The notes under the pieces are model-generated. The model worked only from the letters and a program-made list of their open reading frames with translations. It had not been told where the DNA came from and made no database searches. From Adiantum capillus-veneris (lineage: Eukaryota > Streptophyta > Polypodiopsida > Polypodiales > Pteridaceae): 58,000 bases of DNA. Position 1 is the stretch's first letter. Every line of letters begins with the position of its first letter. The translations under genes and the position numbers were made by a program. This document shows, one piece after another, positions 46,704-56,141 of this stretch. The stretch lies in contig CM043945.1 in NCBI GenBank assembly GCA_014529385.2, forward strand, positions 146,179,741 through 146,237,740. The letters are read 5' to 3'.

Positions 46704-48077
46704 ATGGCTCAAGACTGCGTATGCGTGTTGACACTGCAAAACCATCGCGGGGGGTTGTCGTCCATGGTGGCCGTGCAGCTGCAGGAGGGCGGCTCATACG
46801 TGTATACCGCCGCCGAGGAATCTTCTATCATAGCTGCATGGGCTTGTTTGCATACCCAAATGCAGCCTTGTGGGCGTTTCTCACCCTCAGCCTATACCTG
46901 CTGCAGCAGCACCTCATGTTTGCCCCGCCTCCCATCTGTCACCTCCCTTACTTCCGATCATGGCAATCTCATTTTCAGCGCCCATTCTGATCTCACCATC
47001 CGCGTCTGGTCGCGGGCGACTTCTCGCAAACTCGTCGCAACCCTCCCTTCCTTCACAGACCGTCTCTTTCGCGGCAGCAGCCTCGTCATCGGGCCCGTGC
47101 CGTCATCGGCATCTTGCTTCCCCTCCACCCTGTCATGGCTGCAGCACTCGGATACCATATCTTGCCTGGCTTTCAGCCCGAAAAACCGCCTCCTGTACTC
47201 TGGATCTAGGGACACAACTGTAAAAGCATGGCATATCGACAGCGTTCGATGCACGGAATCGGTCGCCGCGCATGCCGAAGCTGTCACAGCACTCGCCGTA
47301 TGTGGAGAAGGCTTTCTATATACAGCATGTGTGAATGGTGAGATCAAAGCATGGCAGAAGGTGCCCCATGCCAGAATACACAGACTCAAGGCTACCCTCA
47401 ACGAAGCTGATGGTCAAGCAATAAATGCGCTCGTATTTAGCGGAGATAGCGAGCTTCTCATTGCGGCAGGGGCGAGCTGCACCATCAAAATATGGGGAAG
47501 AACAGGGCAGGAGAGACACATAGGTTTATTGTATGCATTTGTGAAGGAGTGTCATGCGCAAGCTATACTGTGCTTAAGCGTAGTGGGGAACTTTCTGGTA
47601 AGCGGGTCTGCGGACAGGACAATGAGGGTGTGGGGAATTGGCAAGCTTGAGAACCACGAGAGGGGAGCAGCACGGTTGGTGTACAAGAGGACTCTGGCAG
47701 GCCATGAGGGGCCTGTGCTCTCCGTCGCCACGGCTATGGAGCGATCGGCTGCATGTGCATCTGATGGTGATGTCGACGAGCTGGGGAGCTCTCAGCTCCT
47801 TGTGTATAGTGGAAGCGCCGACAAGAGTATGAAGGTATGGAAAGTGGCCGGCCTCACTGATGACACGTACTCATCAGAAATGGACTTTCAGACTTATATA
47901 CTTGGTGGTGATGGCCATACGTCTAACAATACAAGCCACCACCGGGTTGCTACTGTGAAGGACTACACCATGTTCAAGCCTCCGGGCCTTCTCCATAAAA
48001 TATGGCATGCTCCTTACTCGTCCGCAAAGCACTTACTTCAGAGTTGCTGCCTGGCAATGGCTCACAATATTGTGTAA
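46704..48077 (+). CDS. JINGUBANG-like WD40-repeat protein, intronless
   Basis: This is the only convincing host gene. The ATG at 46,704 (MAQDCVCVLTLQNHRGG) is preferred because the upstream in-frame ATG at 46,647 lies within the block duplicated at 33,312 and adds 19 poorly structured residues. The product is 457 residues. Seven WD-type blades end in LTIRVWSR, TVKAWHID, EIKAWQKV, TIKIWGRT, TMRVWGIG, SMKVWKVA and a weaker N-terminal SIIAAWACL. Blade 3 starts 'HSDTISCLAFSPKNRLLYSGS' and blade 6 'GHEGPVLSVATA'. The layout and lack of introns match plant JINGUBANG-type proteins; Arabidopsis JGB restrains pollen germination. WD40 propellers act as protein-binding scaffolds. The coding sequence looks more GC-rich than its AT-rich surroundings. 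No stops or frameshifts, so it is probably functional. Confidence 0.88.
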   Translation: MAQDCVCVLTLQNHRGGLSSMVAVQLQEGGSYVYTAAEESSIIAAWACLHTQMQPCGRFSPSAYTCCSSTSCLPRLPSVTSLTSDHGNLIFSAHSDLTIRVWSRATSRKLVATLPSFTDRLFRGSSLVIGPVPSSASCFPSTLSWLQHSDTISCLAFSPKNRLLYSGSRDTTVKAWHIDSVRCTESVAAHAEAVTALAVCGEGFLYTACVNGEIKAWQKVPHARIHRLKATLNEADGQAINALVFSGDSELLIAAGASCTIKIWGRTGQERHIGLLYAFVKECHAQAILCLSVVGNFLVSGSADRTMRVWGIGKLENHERGAARLVYKRTLAGHEGPVLSVATAMERSAACASDGDVDELGSSQLLVYSGSADKSMKVWKVAGLTDDTYSSEMDFQTYILGGDGHTSNNTSHHRVATVKDYTMFKPPGLLHKIWHAPYSSAKHLLQSCCLAMAHNIV

Positions 48078-48530
48078 AGAGCCAGCCTAAAATTAGACTG
48101 GCTAGCTAACAATTAGAAATAGTTTCCTTTGTGCATGTTGTAAGAAATAGTCTCCTTTGTACATGTTTGTAAGGGCATTGCTTTTGTTGCTTTCTAATAC
48201 AATTCATCCGCCTTTATGTTTTTCTTCTAATCTAGCTATTATAATGGAGAGAAACGATCCAGGAAAGTGCCACATGGCTAATGGAGGTGAGAGGCAATTG
48301 AGCCACGTGGAGGCAACAGGTGGAAAGGCGAAAATTTTCAACTCTAAAGGAATAAATGGTTTAACCGTCATCAATTGAAGACGTCGCTTAAGAATTGTAT
48401 GCAGAGCGTAGTTGATGTGGACGATGATCATCATGTGAGCAGGTGCACCTTGCATGATTAATCTTCCTTATTCTGCAAGTAAGCATCTACGTCATTATCC
48501 TTCAGTAAGCCTTTGTGCCCACATTCCTCC

Positions 48531-48533
<3 letters not shown>
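48078..48533 (+). other. WD40 gene 3' region; no other gene seen
   Basis: Two near-copies of 'aaatagt.tcctttgt.catgtt' occur at 48,116-48,166. Likely 3' UTR; no canonical AATAAA was seen close to the stop. No further coding sequence recognised. Confidence 0.4.

Positions 48534-48570
<37 letters not shown>
48534..48570. repeat. (GA)n microsatellite
   Basis: Pure GA tract of about 18 units. Confidence 0.97.
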
Positions 48571-48573
<3 letters not shown>

Positions 48574-48750
48574 AGCAGAGGGAGACAGCAACCAACAGCC
48601 AATAGCAGCCGACTAATGGTCCTCTCCATGCTTGGTGACGTGTGCCAGCAAGGATCTTTTCACAAGGTTCTCATTCGTGCGATGGCGGTGGAGGTGGTGG
48701 CGGAATGGGGTAGATGGCGGTCATTTCGGTCGGGCCAGTATACTCACCCC

Positions 48751-48866
48751 CATGTAAAACGTAACCAATGTAGCAAAGTGGAAATCTATATAACACTGTG
48801 TTACATTGGTTACATTTTACATGAGGATGATATTACACTTTGCTACATTCGTTACATTTTACATAA
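48751..48866. repeat. Small foldback with a third direct arm
   Basis: The arm CATGTAAAACGTAACCAATG (from 48,751) is followed about 50 bp later by its inverted match (CATTGGTTACATTTTACATG). Then, at 48,830-48,866, comes a direct copy of the second arm ('gctacattcgttacattttacat'). Possibly a MITE remnant. Confidence 0.7.
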
Positions 48867-48868
48867 GG

Positions 48869-48899
<31 letters not shown>

Positions 48900-49029
48900 T
48901 CTCAGAGAAAGCAATGAATGGGCGACACAACAAAAACTTTTCATAGAATAAAATATACAAAATGTTTATAAATCATCTTTCAAAACATCTCTACAAGTAG
49001 CTTGATCTAAATCCAAACCATGGCTCTTA

Positions 49030-50190
49030 AATCAATAAAGCGAGGAATTGAATTGTCATTTGTGGATATGATGGCTTCCTCATCTTCGAACTCGTCATCT
49101 TCCATCTCATCATCTTCATCATGGAAATCATCGTCATTGAGATGAGGCTGAGATTGGAGGCACTAGGACTTGAATCATTGATCTCTATGTCCCCTATCTT
49201 CTACTCCTCATCCAAAGTAGTAGGTGAAAGAGGGTCAAAGATGATCTCCACTTCATTAGTGAAAAAAATGGTTCCTCCCCAAGGTGTTAAGAGAACTACC
49301 AACCAAAGTTTTGGTTGATGGATTGATGGGATATAGATGACTTGTAGAAGAGAAGTTAGAAGTGAGTGACATTGGTATTATGTTACAAGCAAATAAGGGT
49401 AAAGAAGGTTTACACTCACCTGCTCACAATGCGTGGCAAAACTAAGTTGTCATATCTCCCTGTATGATACGCACTAGAGTCCACCATGTAGAGCCCATTC
49501 TCATTCCGTATAGACACATTTGCAAACCACTTGCACTAAAAAATGAGGGTATGAAAGGTTCTAAAATTGACCTTTAGTATCCTTTCAATAGTCCCATAGT
49601 ACTTTGCTTCATCACCATTTCAATCAAAGTTGTTCATGATGCCACAATCCATGGTGGTTTGACGCTCATCAATGTGGCATGTATAAAAGGATCGACCCTT
49701 TGACCACATAGAGTTTAAGGAAAGACACTATAAAATAGAAAAAACTATACAATCAATTACAAAGATAAAACAAAAAAAATTGAGTACTATATATTAGTAC
49801 TATATATGAGGACTATATATACCTTTGAGACACAATCTTGTGCATACTTTCATTTTTTTGTCAGTGATGTCCTCTCCATGTGCTTTTGCTTCGGTCATTC
49901 TCTCATGGATCCACTCGTCACTAATGAGATCTGGAACACATGCAAGGTGTTGAGGGGGGTGCCCTCCTACCTCCAAGATCTTTCTTTCATGCTTCCCTCT
50001 CTTGCAAATGCCTTGCCTTTGCCATTGTTCACAAGTCCACCCACTTTCTCATAACCTTTGCATTGAGGATGCAAAAGTTGTTGACGACTTGGTGTATATC
50101 CATATCCATGTTAAATAATTTCCTCTTTCCACTTTGTAAAAGTAGGTCATTCTCGTATCCTCTACATCTGATCACATGCGAGGCATTAAG
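49030..50190 (-). pseudogene. TNP2 C-terminal remnant, related to CACTA-2
   Basis: On the minus strand the blocks occur in the same order as the last exons of the CACTA-2 transposase. 'VVNNFCILNAKVMRKWVDL' (about 50,040-50,100) corresponds to 'IVNNYSLLNATIMTKWVNM'. 'RQTTMDCGIMNNFD' and 'YYGTIERILKVNFRTFH' (49,560-49,670) correspond to 'RRTTNDCGVMGNFD' and 'YCGTIERIIKVDFKSFH'. 'NENGLYMVDSSAYHTGRYDNLV' type text lies at 49,440-49,520, and an acidic tail (DDDFHDEDDEMEDDEFEDEE) at 49,080-49,140. It has several stops and frameshifts. No terminal repeats were found, so it is an isolated fragment. Confidence 0.75.
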
Positions 50191-50577
50191 GGATCAACTT
50201 ACGTTAAATACATTATGAAAAATATAAACCCTGTAGAATGGACCAATAGGAAGAGGGTGGTGGCCACAACTATAGCCTCGAAAAAGGAGAGTAGGAGGGA
50301 GATTTGGGGACCTATTTGTTCCCCTCATTACAACTTTGTCCCCTAGAAAGAGAGAGAAAAAGGGTAGCTGGGGGGGAGGGGAGTTCCCTCCATTTTTATG
50401 GGAGTCCATAAAGCAACCCTAAAATTGAAAAAAAAAAATCTCACTTTTCACTCCCAAAACTCTTCCCTAACCAAATACATGGTCAAAAGTCTATTTTCTT
50501 TCACCAAAATATGCATTTCTCATCCATTCTACCTCCTCCTCCTCCTCCTCCTCTCCCTCTCTCCGCATTTACACAAG

Positions 50578-50579
<2 letters not shown>

Positions 50580-50633
<54 letters not shown>

Positions 50634-50638
50634 AGATT

Positions 50639-50685
<47 letters not shown>
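50580..50685. repeat. (CT)n microsatellites
   Basis: Two long CT tracts (50,580-50,631 and 50,644-50,685) separated by 'ccaagatttccat', which also follows the second tract. The segment itself therefore looks duplicated. Confidence 0.97.
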
Positions 50686-50686
<1 letters not shown>

Positions 50687-51222
50687 AGATTTCCATAGCT
50701 ACAGCACATATGGAAGCTTTCCATAGCTGCAACACATATGGAATCTTTCCATAGCTTCTCACGATCTAAACACACACATTCTCTCTACATGCTTCCCCAT
50801 TTTCATTTACACCTCCACCCAAGGATCTCCATGGATGGAGCACTTGTGGAGACTTTTCCAAGAACCTCTTCTACCCTTTCTTCTTTCTTCTACCACTTCT
50901 TAGGCCATCATCTACAAGCTATCCATGGCTATGGCTACACCATTGGGGTAAACTTCTCCAACCCTCTCTTCTACCCTTTCAAGTACACCTTCTTAGATTA
51001 TCATCTCCAAACTTCCCGTGGCTCGAGCACTTACAAAAACTCTATCAACCACCTCTTGGATCCTTGCCACGGCTGCAATATTGCACTACAAGGTTCTCCA
51101 ATGAAGGTTTAACTCTTTGTATCTCCCTCTCTCGAAAAAAATTTACTTCTTCCTCCTCCATCTGTAGCTCATTCAAAACCACCATCAAACCCTCTTACTA
51201 TAGCCCCTTCCTCTCTGTAGCA

Positions 51223-52150
51223 ATGTCAAACTCTACTACTCACAGAAAGCCAAAAGATGAGGTAGAAAGGGTTGCCTTGTACAACAGTGGAGATTCTAAT
51301 GGGGAGTGGATGCCTCAAGTGTTCAACAAAGGTGCTTGGGTCTTCATGTAACTTGCAGCCATTGGGCCTCATTGTGTTTGAGATCGTGGCAAAACGTTGG
51401 AAAGGGAGACTGCTTGGGCTCAAAGACCATAGGATCAATGGGACGTTAGATGTTGTTCAACATGTTTATTCAATGCCTAATATACGTTTGGGACACACTA
51501 ATCCAAGACTTTTTCCACCTAATTGTTGTAAGTTTCAAAGACCATAGGATCAATGGGACGTTAGCTGTTGTTCAACATGTGTATTGAATGCCTAATATGC
51601 GTTTGGGACACACTAATCCAAGACTTTTTCCACCTAATTTTTGTAAGTTTCTTCTATTTATTGTTGCAATAGACATATGCATTGAGGTAACCTATGTATT
51701 CAAGTATGTTAGTATGTTTATTTTAGGCCATTTGATGTCTATGTATATAAATTTCCATCAAACTTGGTGAGCGGCAACAATTAAGAAGTCTCTATGGAGC
51801 CTTTCAAGATTTTTAGGCTGACATTGGTGCCACTGATGCTTCCCAATGTGCAACCATCGATGCCACTGCAAAGAAGAATATTCTTCTACTCACATACATA
51901 GGTAGTGCCCACCTCTAAGCATGGTTATGGTAAGATTAGTGGAGTTGACATTCCATCGCTTCTTAGCATGGAGTGGTTGCAGCCTGATGTTTATCATCCA
52001 TCTTACCCATAAAGGAGAACATGGTTTCTAACATTCTTTCATCATTGAAGTTTTGGAAGGCTTTTAGGTCTGTAGGTCTAAGTTGGTGTTGTCCTGTGCA
52101 GCCAAATGATGTCTCTAAAATTGTGCAATTAGTTAGTGATCGCATTAGCT
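51223..52150 (+). pseudogene. R2 coding region, plus-strand copy, unidentified protein
   Basis: From the ATG at 51,223 the frame encodes MSNSTTHRKPKDEVERVALY and 'MPQVFNKGAWVFM' before a stop at 51,349. In another frame 'KRWKGRLLGLKDHRINGTLDVVQHVY' continues (51,395-51,470). Later blocks near 51,790-51,900 and the frame 52,021-52,380 (SLKFWKAFRSVGLSWCC) match the minus-strand copy. I do not recognise the family. The breaks differ between copies, which suggests independent decay from a common coding ancestor. Confidence 0.45.
51422..51652 (+). repeat. 115-bp tandem duplication, two copies
   Basis: 'aaagaccataggatcaatgg' starts at 51,422 and again at 51,537. The two copies are nearly identical through 'ctaatt.ttgtaagttt', so the duplication is recent. 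The R2 copy at 21,300-22,880 lacks it. Confidence 0.9.
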
Positions 52151-52221
52151 TTCAAATGATATTATTAAATAATGCTAATATTGTGCTGGATTTGTCCCAA
52201 AAACTGGAAAAAAAAACTATA

Positions 52222-52281
52222 ACAAGGCACCAATTTTGGGCAAAACAAGTGAATTTGTTTTGCCCAAAATTGATGTCTTGT
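52222..52281. repeat. Small hairpin, 27-nt arms
   Basis: The arms at 52,222-52,248 and 52,255-52,281 differ at only two positions (core ttttgggcaaaacaa) around a 6-nt loop. Confidence 0.85.
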
Positions 52282-52452
52282 GGAGAGGGGTTTTTAACAA
52301 TGTTTGGGCCAAAACAATCATATCTGGTGCCTTCTAGATGTCAATCAAAGGTAATTTGGTTGTCTCTCAGTCTTCCGTAGGTACAGAAGGTTAGGAAGGC
52401 ACTAATAGCAAAAAAATTGTCAATGAATACTTTTGTGGGTCTTATTTTCCAT

Positions 52453-52626
52453 TTGAAATGCACACAACATATCTGTTATGGCCCTGGAGGTGAAAAAGGC
52501 CCCTGTCCACAAGGCAGCGATTTTGGGCCAAACAGGTGTCTTGTTTGGCCCAATATGGCTACCTTGTGCAGGGGCCTTTTGCACCTCCAATCCATGGCCA
52601 AAACAGATATGATGTGTGAATTTCAA
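52453..52626. repeat. Foldback of about 174 bp
   Basis: The two arms are almost complementary over about 80 bases each: 'ttgaaatgcacac..catatctgtt' pairs with 'aacagatatgatgtgtgaatttcaa', 'ggaggtg' with 'cacctcc', 'aggcccctg' with 'caggggcct', and 'ttttgggccaaac' with 'gtttggcccaata'. It shares the core 'ttttgggc.aaac' with the smaller hairpin 180 bp upstream. Confidence 0.85.
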
Positions 52627-53544
52627 CAAATTGAATTTGGAGATTGTTGTGAAGGTTTTGTAGCAATAGCCAACAAAATACTCATCCACAATTCCCCCCT
52701 TCCCTGTCTCCCCCTCTGTCACTACAAGAGGTCACTTAAATTTCGGTGCCACATTATCGGCGTCACTGGCGGGCGTCAGTATATATGTGTGTATGCATGG
52801 AGGGAGATAAAGTTTTTTAAAATTTTGATTTTCAAATTTTCGACGTCTGTTCTAGCACTTGTTTTGATGTCAGCACACATGCACTTTCCGACGCGTGCTC
52901 CGACAGCTGGTACGACGTCTAAGCCGATTTATGTATTGACGACACCTGCAAAAAATAAAACGCGGGCTTTCTCTGTGCATTTCTCTTCTTCTTGCACATT
53001 TTCTCAAGCTCTCTTCTTCCTCATCTCTCACAGATCTGGTGCGAAACAAGCTGTCGGAAGTCCTAATCTTGCTTGTGGGTTAGCCCATAACACTAAGGTG
53101 ATGTGTTTGTGTGTGCATTTTTTCAAGTTCCATGACTTTTACAACAACTTTCATTGCTCAAATAGGACGAATCTGAGTGCTTGAATCTTTAAATGCATAT
53201 TAAATTTGTGTTTAGGGTTTAACTTTGTGTTTGTGTTTAGGGTTTAACTTTGTGTTTGTGTGTGCGTTTTTGCAGGTTCCATGACTTTTACAACAACTTT
53301 CATTGCTCAAATAGGAGGAATGTGAGTGCTCAAACCTTTAAATGGATATTAAATTTATTTAAATTAATTTGTATATTAATAAAAGAAAATTTCATGCTTT
53401 AAACTTTGAATGCTTTAAAAGAAATTGTGATGTAATTTTTTTTTTAAATTATGAAAAAAAATTGTTTTGGTTTATGAAAAAATCTCGTTTTGAAGAAATT
53501 TCTTTTTGAATTATGTCGTTTTTGAAATTATGCAATTGATGGGG

Positions 53545-53870
53545 TTTATGTTTTAGGTCAAGTTTAGGTTATAAGTTAAGTTAGATTACGTTAGGTTAAG
53601 TTATCTTATACGTTAGGTTATGTTAAGTTAAGCTATGTTAGATTAGGTTAGTTTAGGTTACGTTAGGCTAGGTTATCTTATACATTAGGTTAGATTAAGT
53701 TAAGCTACATTAGGTTAGGTTAAGTTAAGCTACGCTAAGTTAAGTTAAGTTGAGATATCTTATACGTTAGGTTAGGTTAAGTTAATCTACATTAGGTTAA
53801 GCTACATTAGGTTAGATTAGGTTAGGTTAGGTTAAGCTACGTTAGGTTAGCTTAGGTTAAGCTACATTCG
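53545..53870 (+). repeat. TTAGGTTA-type array in CACTA-C
   Basis: Units of 'ttaggttaggttaagctacg' and variants, resembling but not equal to telomere repeat TTTAGGG. Similar stretches occur at 55,220-55,720 and, complemented, in CACTA-B. Confidence 0.8.
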
Positions 53871-55230
53871 AATATACGGCAAGCCATAGAGCTTACCTGC
53901 AGCGCATATTAAAGACAACACAATGGAGATCCGTTCGTCAATACGACAAGCCATAAAGCTTACCCACAACGCATATGCATTGTGGGCAAGCTCTATGGCT
54001 TTCTGTATTGCCAACGGCTCGCCATTGTGTTGTTTATATGTCCGCGAGCAGTTTTCAAGTCCTAAAATAGTTAAGCGGCCCTGAAAATAACACCATGGCG
54101 AGCCGTTTGGCAATACGGAAAGCCATATGCATTGTGGGGAAGCTCAATGGCTTGAAGTAGCCAAACGGCTTGCCATTGTATTTTCTATATGTCTGCAAGT
54201 GGTTTTCAAATCTTAAAATAGCTAAGCGGCCCTAAAAACAACACAATGGCAAGCCTTTTGGCAATACGGCAAGCCATAGATCTTGTTTAAATGCATATGC
54301 ATTGTGGGAAAGTTTTATGGCTTGATGTATTGCCAAACGGCTTGCCATGGTGTTGTCTATATGTTTGCAAGTGATTTTCAAGTGCTAAAATTGCCTCGTG
54401 TCCCTAAAAGCAACACAATGGCAATCCGTTTGGCAATACGGCAATCCATAAAGCTTGCCCACAAGGCATATGCATTGAGGGAAAGCTCTATGGCTTCCCG
54501 TATTGCCAACAACTTGCCATTGTTGTTTTTATGGCCGCAAGCGGTTTTCAAGTCCTAAAATAGCTAAGCATCCCTAAAAACAACACAATGGCAAGTTGTT
54601 TGACAATACGACAAGTCATAGAATTTTCCCACAATGCATATGCATTGTGTGAAAGATCTATGGTTTGTGTTATTGCCAAAAGGCTATCCATTGTGTTGTC
54701 TACATGTCTGCGAGCAATTTTCAAGCTTTAAATTAATTGTCTCGCGGCCCTACAAACAACACAATGCATATCAGTATGGAAAAACCAAAAGCCATAGAGC
54801 TTTCCGACAATGCATAAGCATTGTGGGAAAGCTCTGTGGCTTGACATATTGCCAACGGCTGGCCATTGTGTTGTCTATATGTTTGCGAGCAAATTTCAAG
54901 CGCTAAAATTGCCTCGTGTCCCTAAAAACAACACAATGGAAATCCGTTTGGAAATACGTCAAGCCATATAGCTTGCCCACAAGGCATATGCATTTTGGAC
55001 AAGTCTATAGCTTACCATATTGCCAACGGATCGCCATTGTGTCGTCTATATGTCTACGAGCGGTTTTCAGGCCATAAAATCGCTTCGCAACCCTAAAAAC
55101 AACACAATGGTGAGCCGTTTGTCAAATTGGCAAGCTACAGAGCTTGCTCACATCACATATGCATTGTGGGAAAGCTATATGGCTTGCCATTTTGCTAAAC
55201 ACCTCACCATTGTGTTGTTTTGATGTTAGG
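53870..55230. repeat. Tandem array of eight palindromes, about 172-bp period
   Basis: Each unit is an imperfect inverted repeat centred on GCATATGCAT. Left-arm blocks are 'acacaatggcaagccgtttg', 'ggcaatacgg', 'caagccata', 'agcttgccc' and 'acaa'. The right arm carries their complements ('ttgtggg', 'aagct', 'tatggcttg', 'ccgtattgcc', 'aaacggcttgccattgtgtt'). Units are separated by 'tatatgtctgcgagcggttttcaagtc' and 'ctaaaatagctaagcggccct'. Centres are at about 53,975, 54,126, 54,297, 54,470, 54,640, 54,816, 54,988 and 55,158. It is absent from CACTA-A. Confidence 0.9.
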
Positions 55231-55819
55231 GTAGGTTATGTTAGATTTAGGTTATAGTCTAGGTAAGATTATAAGTTAGGTTAGAGCTAGTGACAAATTA
55301 ATAGTAGAAAAAATGCAAACGGACTTCGAAGGTGACTCGTGTACTTCTAAAAACGCAAAAGGACTTCGGTTATGTTAGGTTTAGGTTATAAGTTAGGTTA
55401 CATTAAGTTAGATTAGGTTTAGATTTTAGGTTAGGTTAGATTATATGCTAGGTTAGATTATAGGCTAGGTTAGAGATAGCATCAAATTAATAGTAGAAAA
55501 ACGCAATCAGACTTCAAAGATGACTGGTGTACTTCTAAAAACGCAATCAGACTTCAAAGATGACTGGTGTACTTCTAAAAATGCAAACGAACTTAGATTA
55601 GGTTAGGTTATAGGTTAGATTTAGGTTATAAGTTACGTTACATTAAGTTAGGTAGTTAAGTTTATGTTATAAGTTAAGTTAGATTATAGGTTAGGTTAGA
55701 GCTAGCGTCAAATCAATAGTAGAAAAAACGTAATCAGACTTCAAAAGTGTACACAGACTTCAAGAACCTTAATAGATAGTCATTGAATAATAAAGACGAG
55801 ATTATTACCTTGTGGTCCT

Positions 55820-55857
55820 AATCTCCGTGCACCTCCTGACCGAGGCATGCGGGGATC
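55820..55857 (+). promoter_or_regulatory. Conserved stem-loop, CACTA-C copy 1
   Basis: Arms AATCTCCGTGCACCTC and GAGGCATGCGGGGATC around the loop CTGACC. Three mismatches, so partly decayed. Confidence 0.5.
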
Positions 55858-56003
55858 GGGCCTAGCTAGAGAATGTGCGGTTGTTAGAGCTAGCAACAAA
55901 TAGTTGAAAAAACGGAGTTGGACTTCAAAAGTGCACACGGACTTCAAGAAATTTAATATATAGTCATTGACCAATAAAGACGAGATTATTACCCTATGGT
56001 CCT

Positions 56004-56041
56004 AATCTCCGTGCACCTCCAGACCGAGGTGTGCGGAGATC
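56004..56041 (+). promoter_or_regulatory. Conserved stem-loop, CACTA-C copy 2
   Basis: Arms AATCTCCGTGCACCTC and GAGGTGTGCGGAGATC around the loop CAGACC. Fifteen of sixteen positions pair. The fifth pair is U-A where CACTA-1 has U-G. It lies 101 bp before the TNP2 ATG at 56,142. Confidence 0.65.
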
Positions 56042-56141
56042 GAGCCAGGCTAGAGAATGTGAGATTGTCATGTACTTAGTAGTGTGTAGTTATAACAACT
56101 AGAGTGTTTTAATTATTTTTTGCATCATTGGTAGATAAAGT

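Larger units (their letters stand above)
50218..52400 (+). repeat. R2 gene-like repeat, plus-strand copy
   Basis: Matches 21,300-22,880 (inverted) in leader and coding blocks. Unique to this copy are two CT microsatellites (50,580-50,685), a 115-bp tandem duplication (51,422-51,652) and extra sequence between coding blocks. The start near 'ataaaccctgtagaatggacc' is shared with the other copy; the 3' boundary is uncertain. Confidence 0.6.
55280..56070 (+). repeat. Leader repeats of CACTA-C
   Basis: Same composition as 3,836-4,640: 'agagctag', 'gcaaacggacttc' motifs, 'attgaccaataaagacgag', 'attattacc', the stem-loop and 'gctagagaatgtg'. TTAGGTTA text is interleaved. Confidence 0.7.

Noticed and set aside
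46958-47401. Minus-strand open frame inside the WD40 gene
   Set aside because: It is the shadow of a GC-richer coding region; the plus strand has the conserved WD40 blades.
53545-53870. True interstitial telomere
   Set aside because: The unit is TTAGGTTA-like and highly variable, not TTTAGGG. It recurs only inside CACTA leaders.
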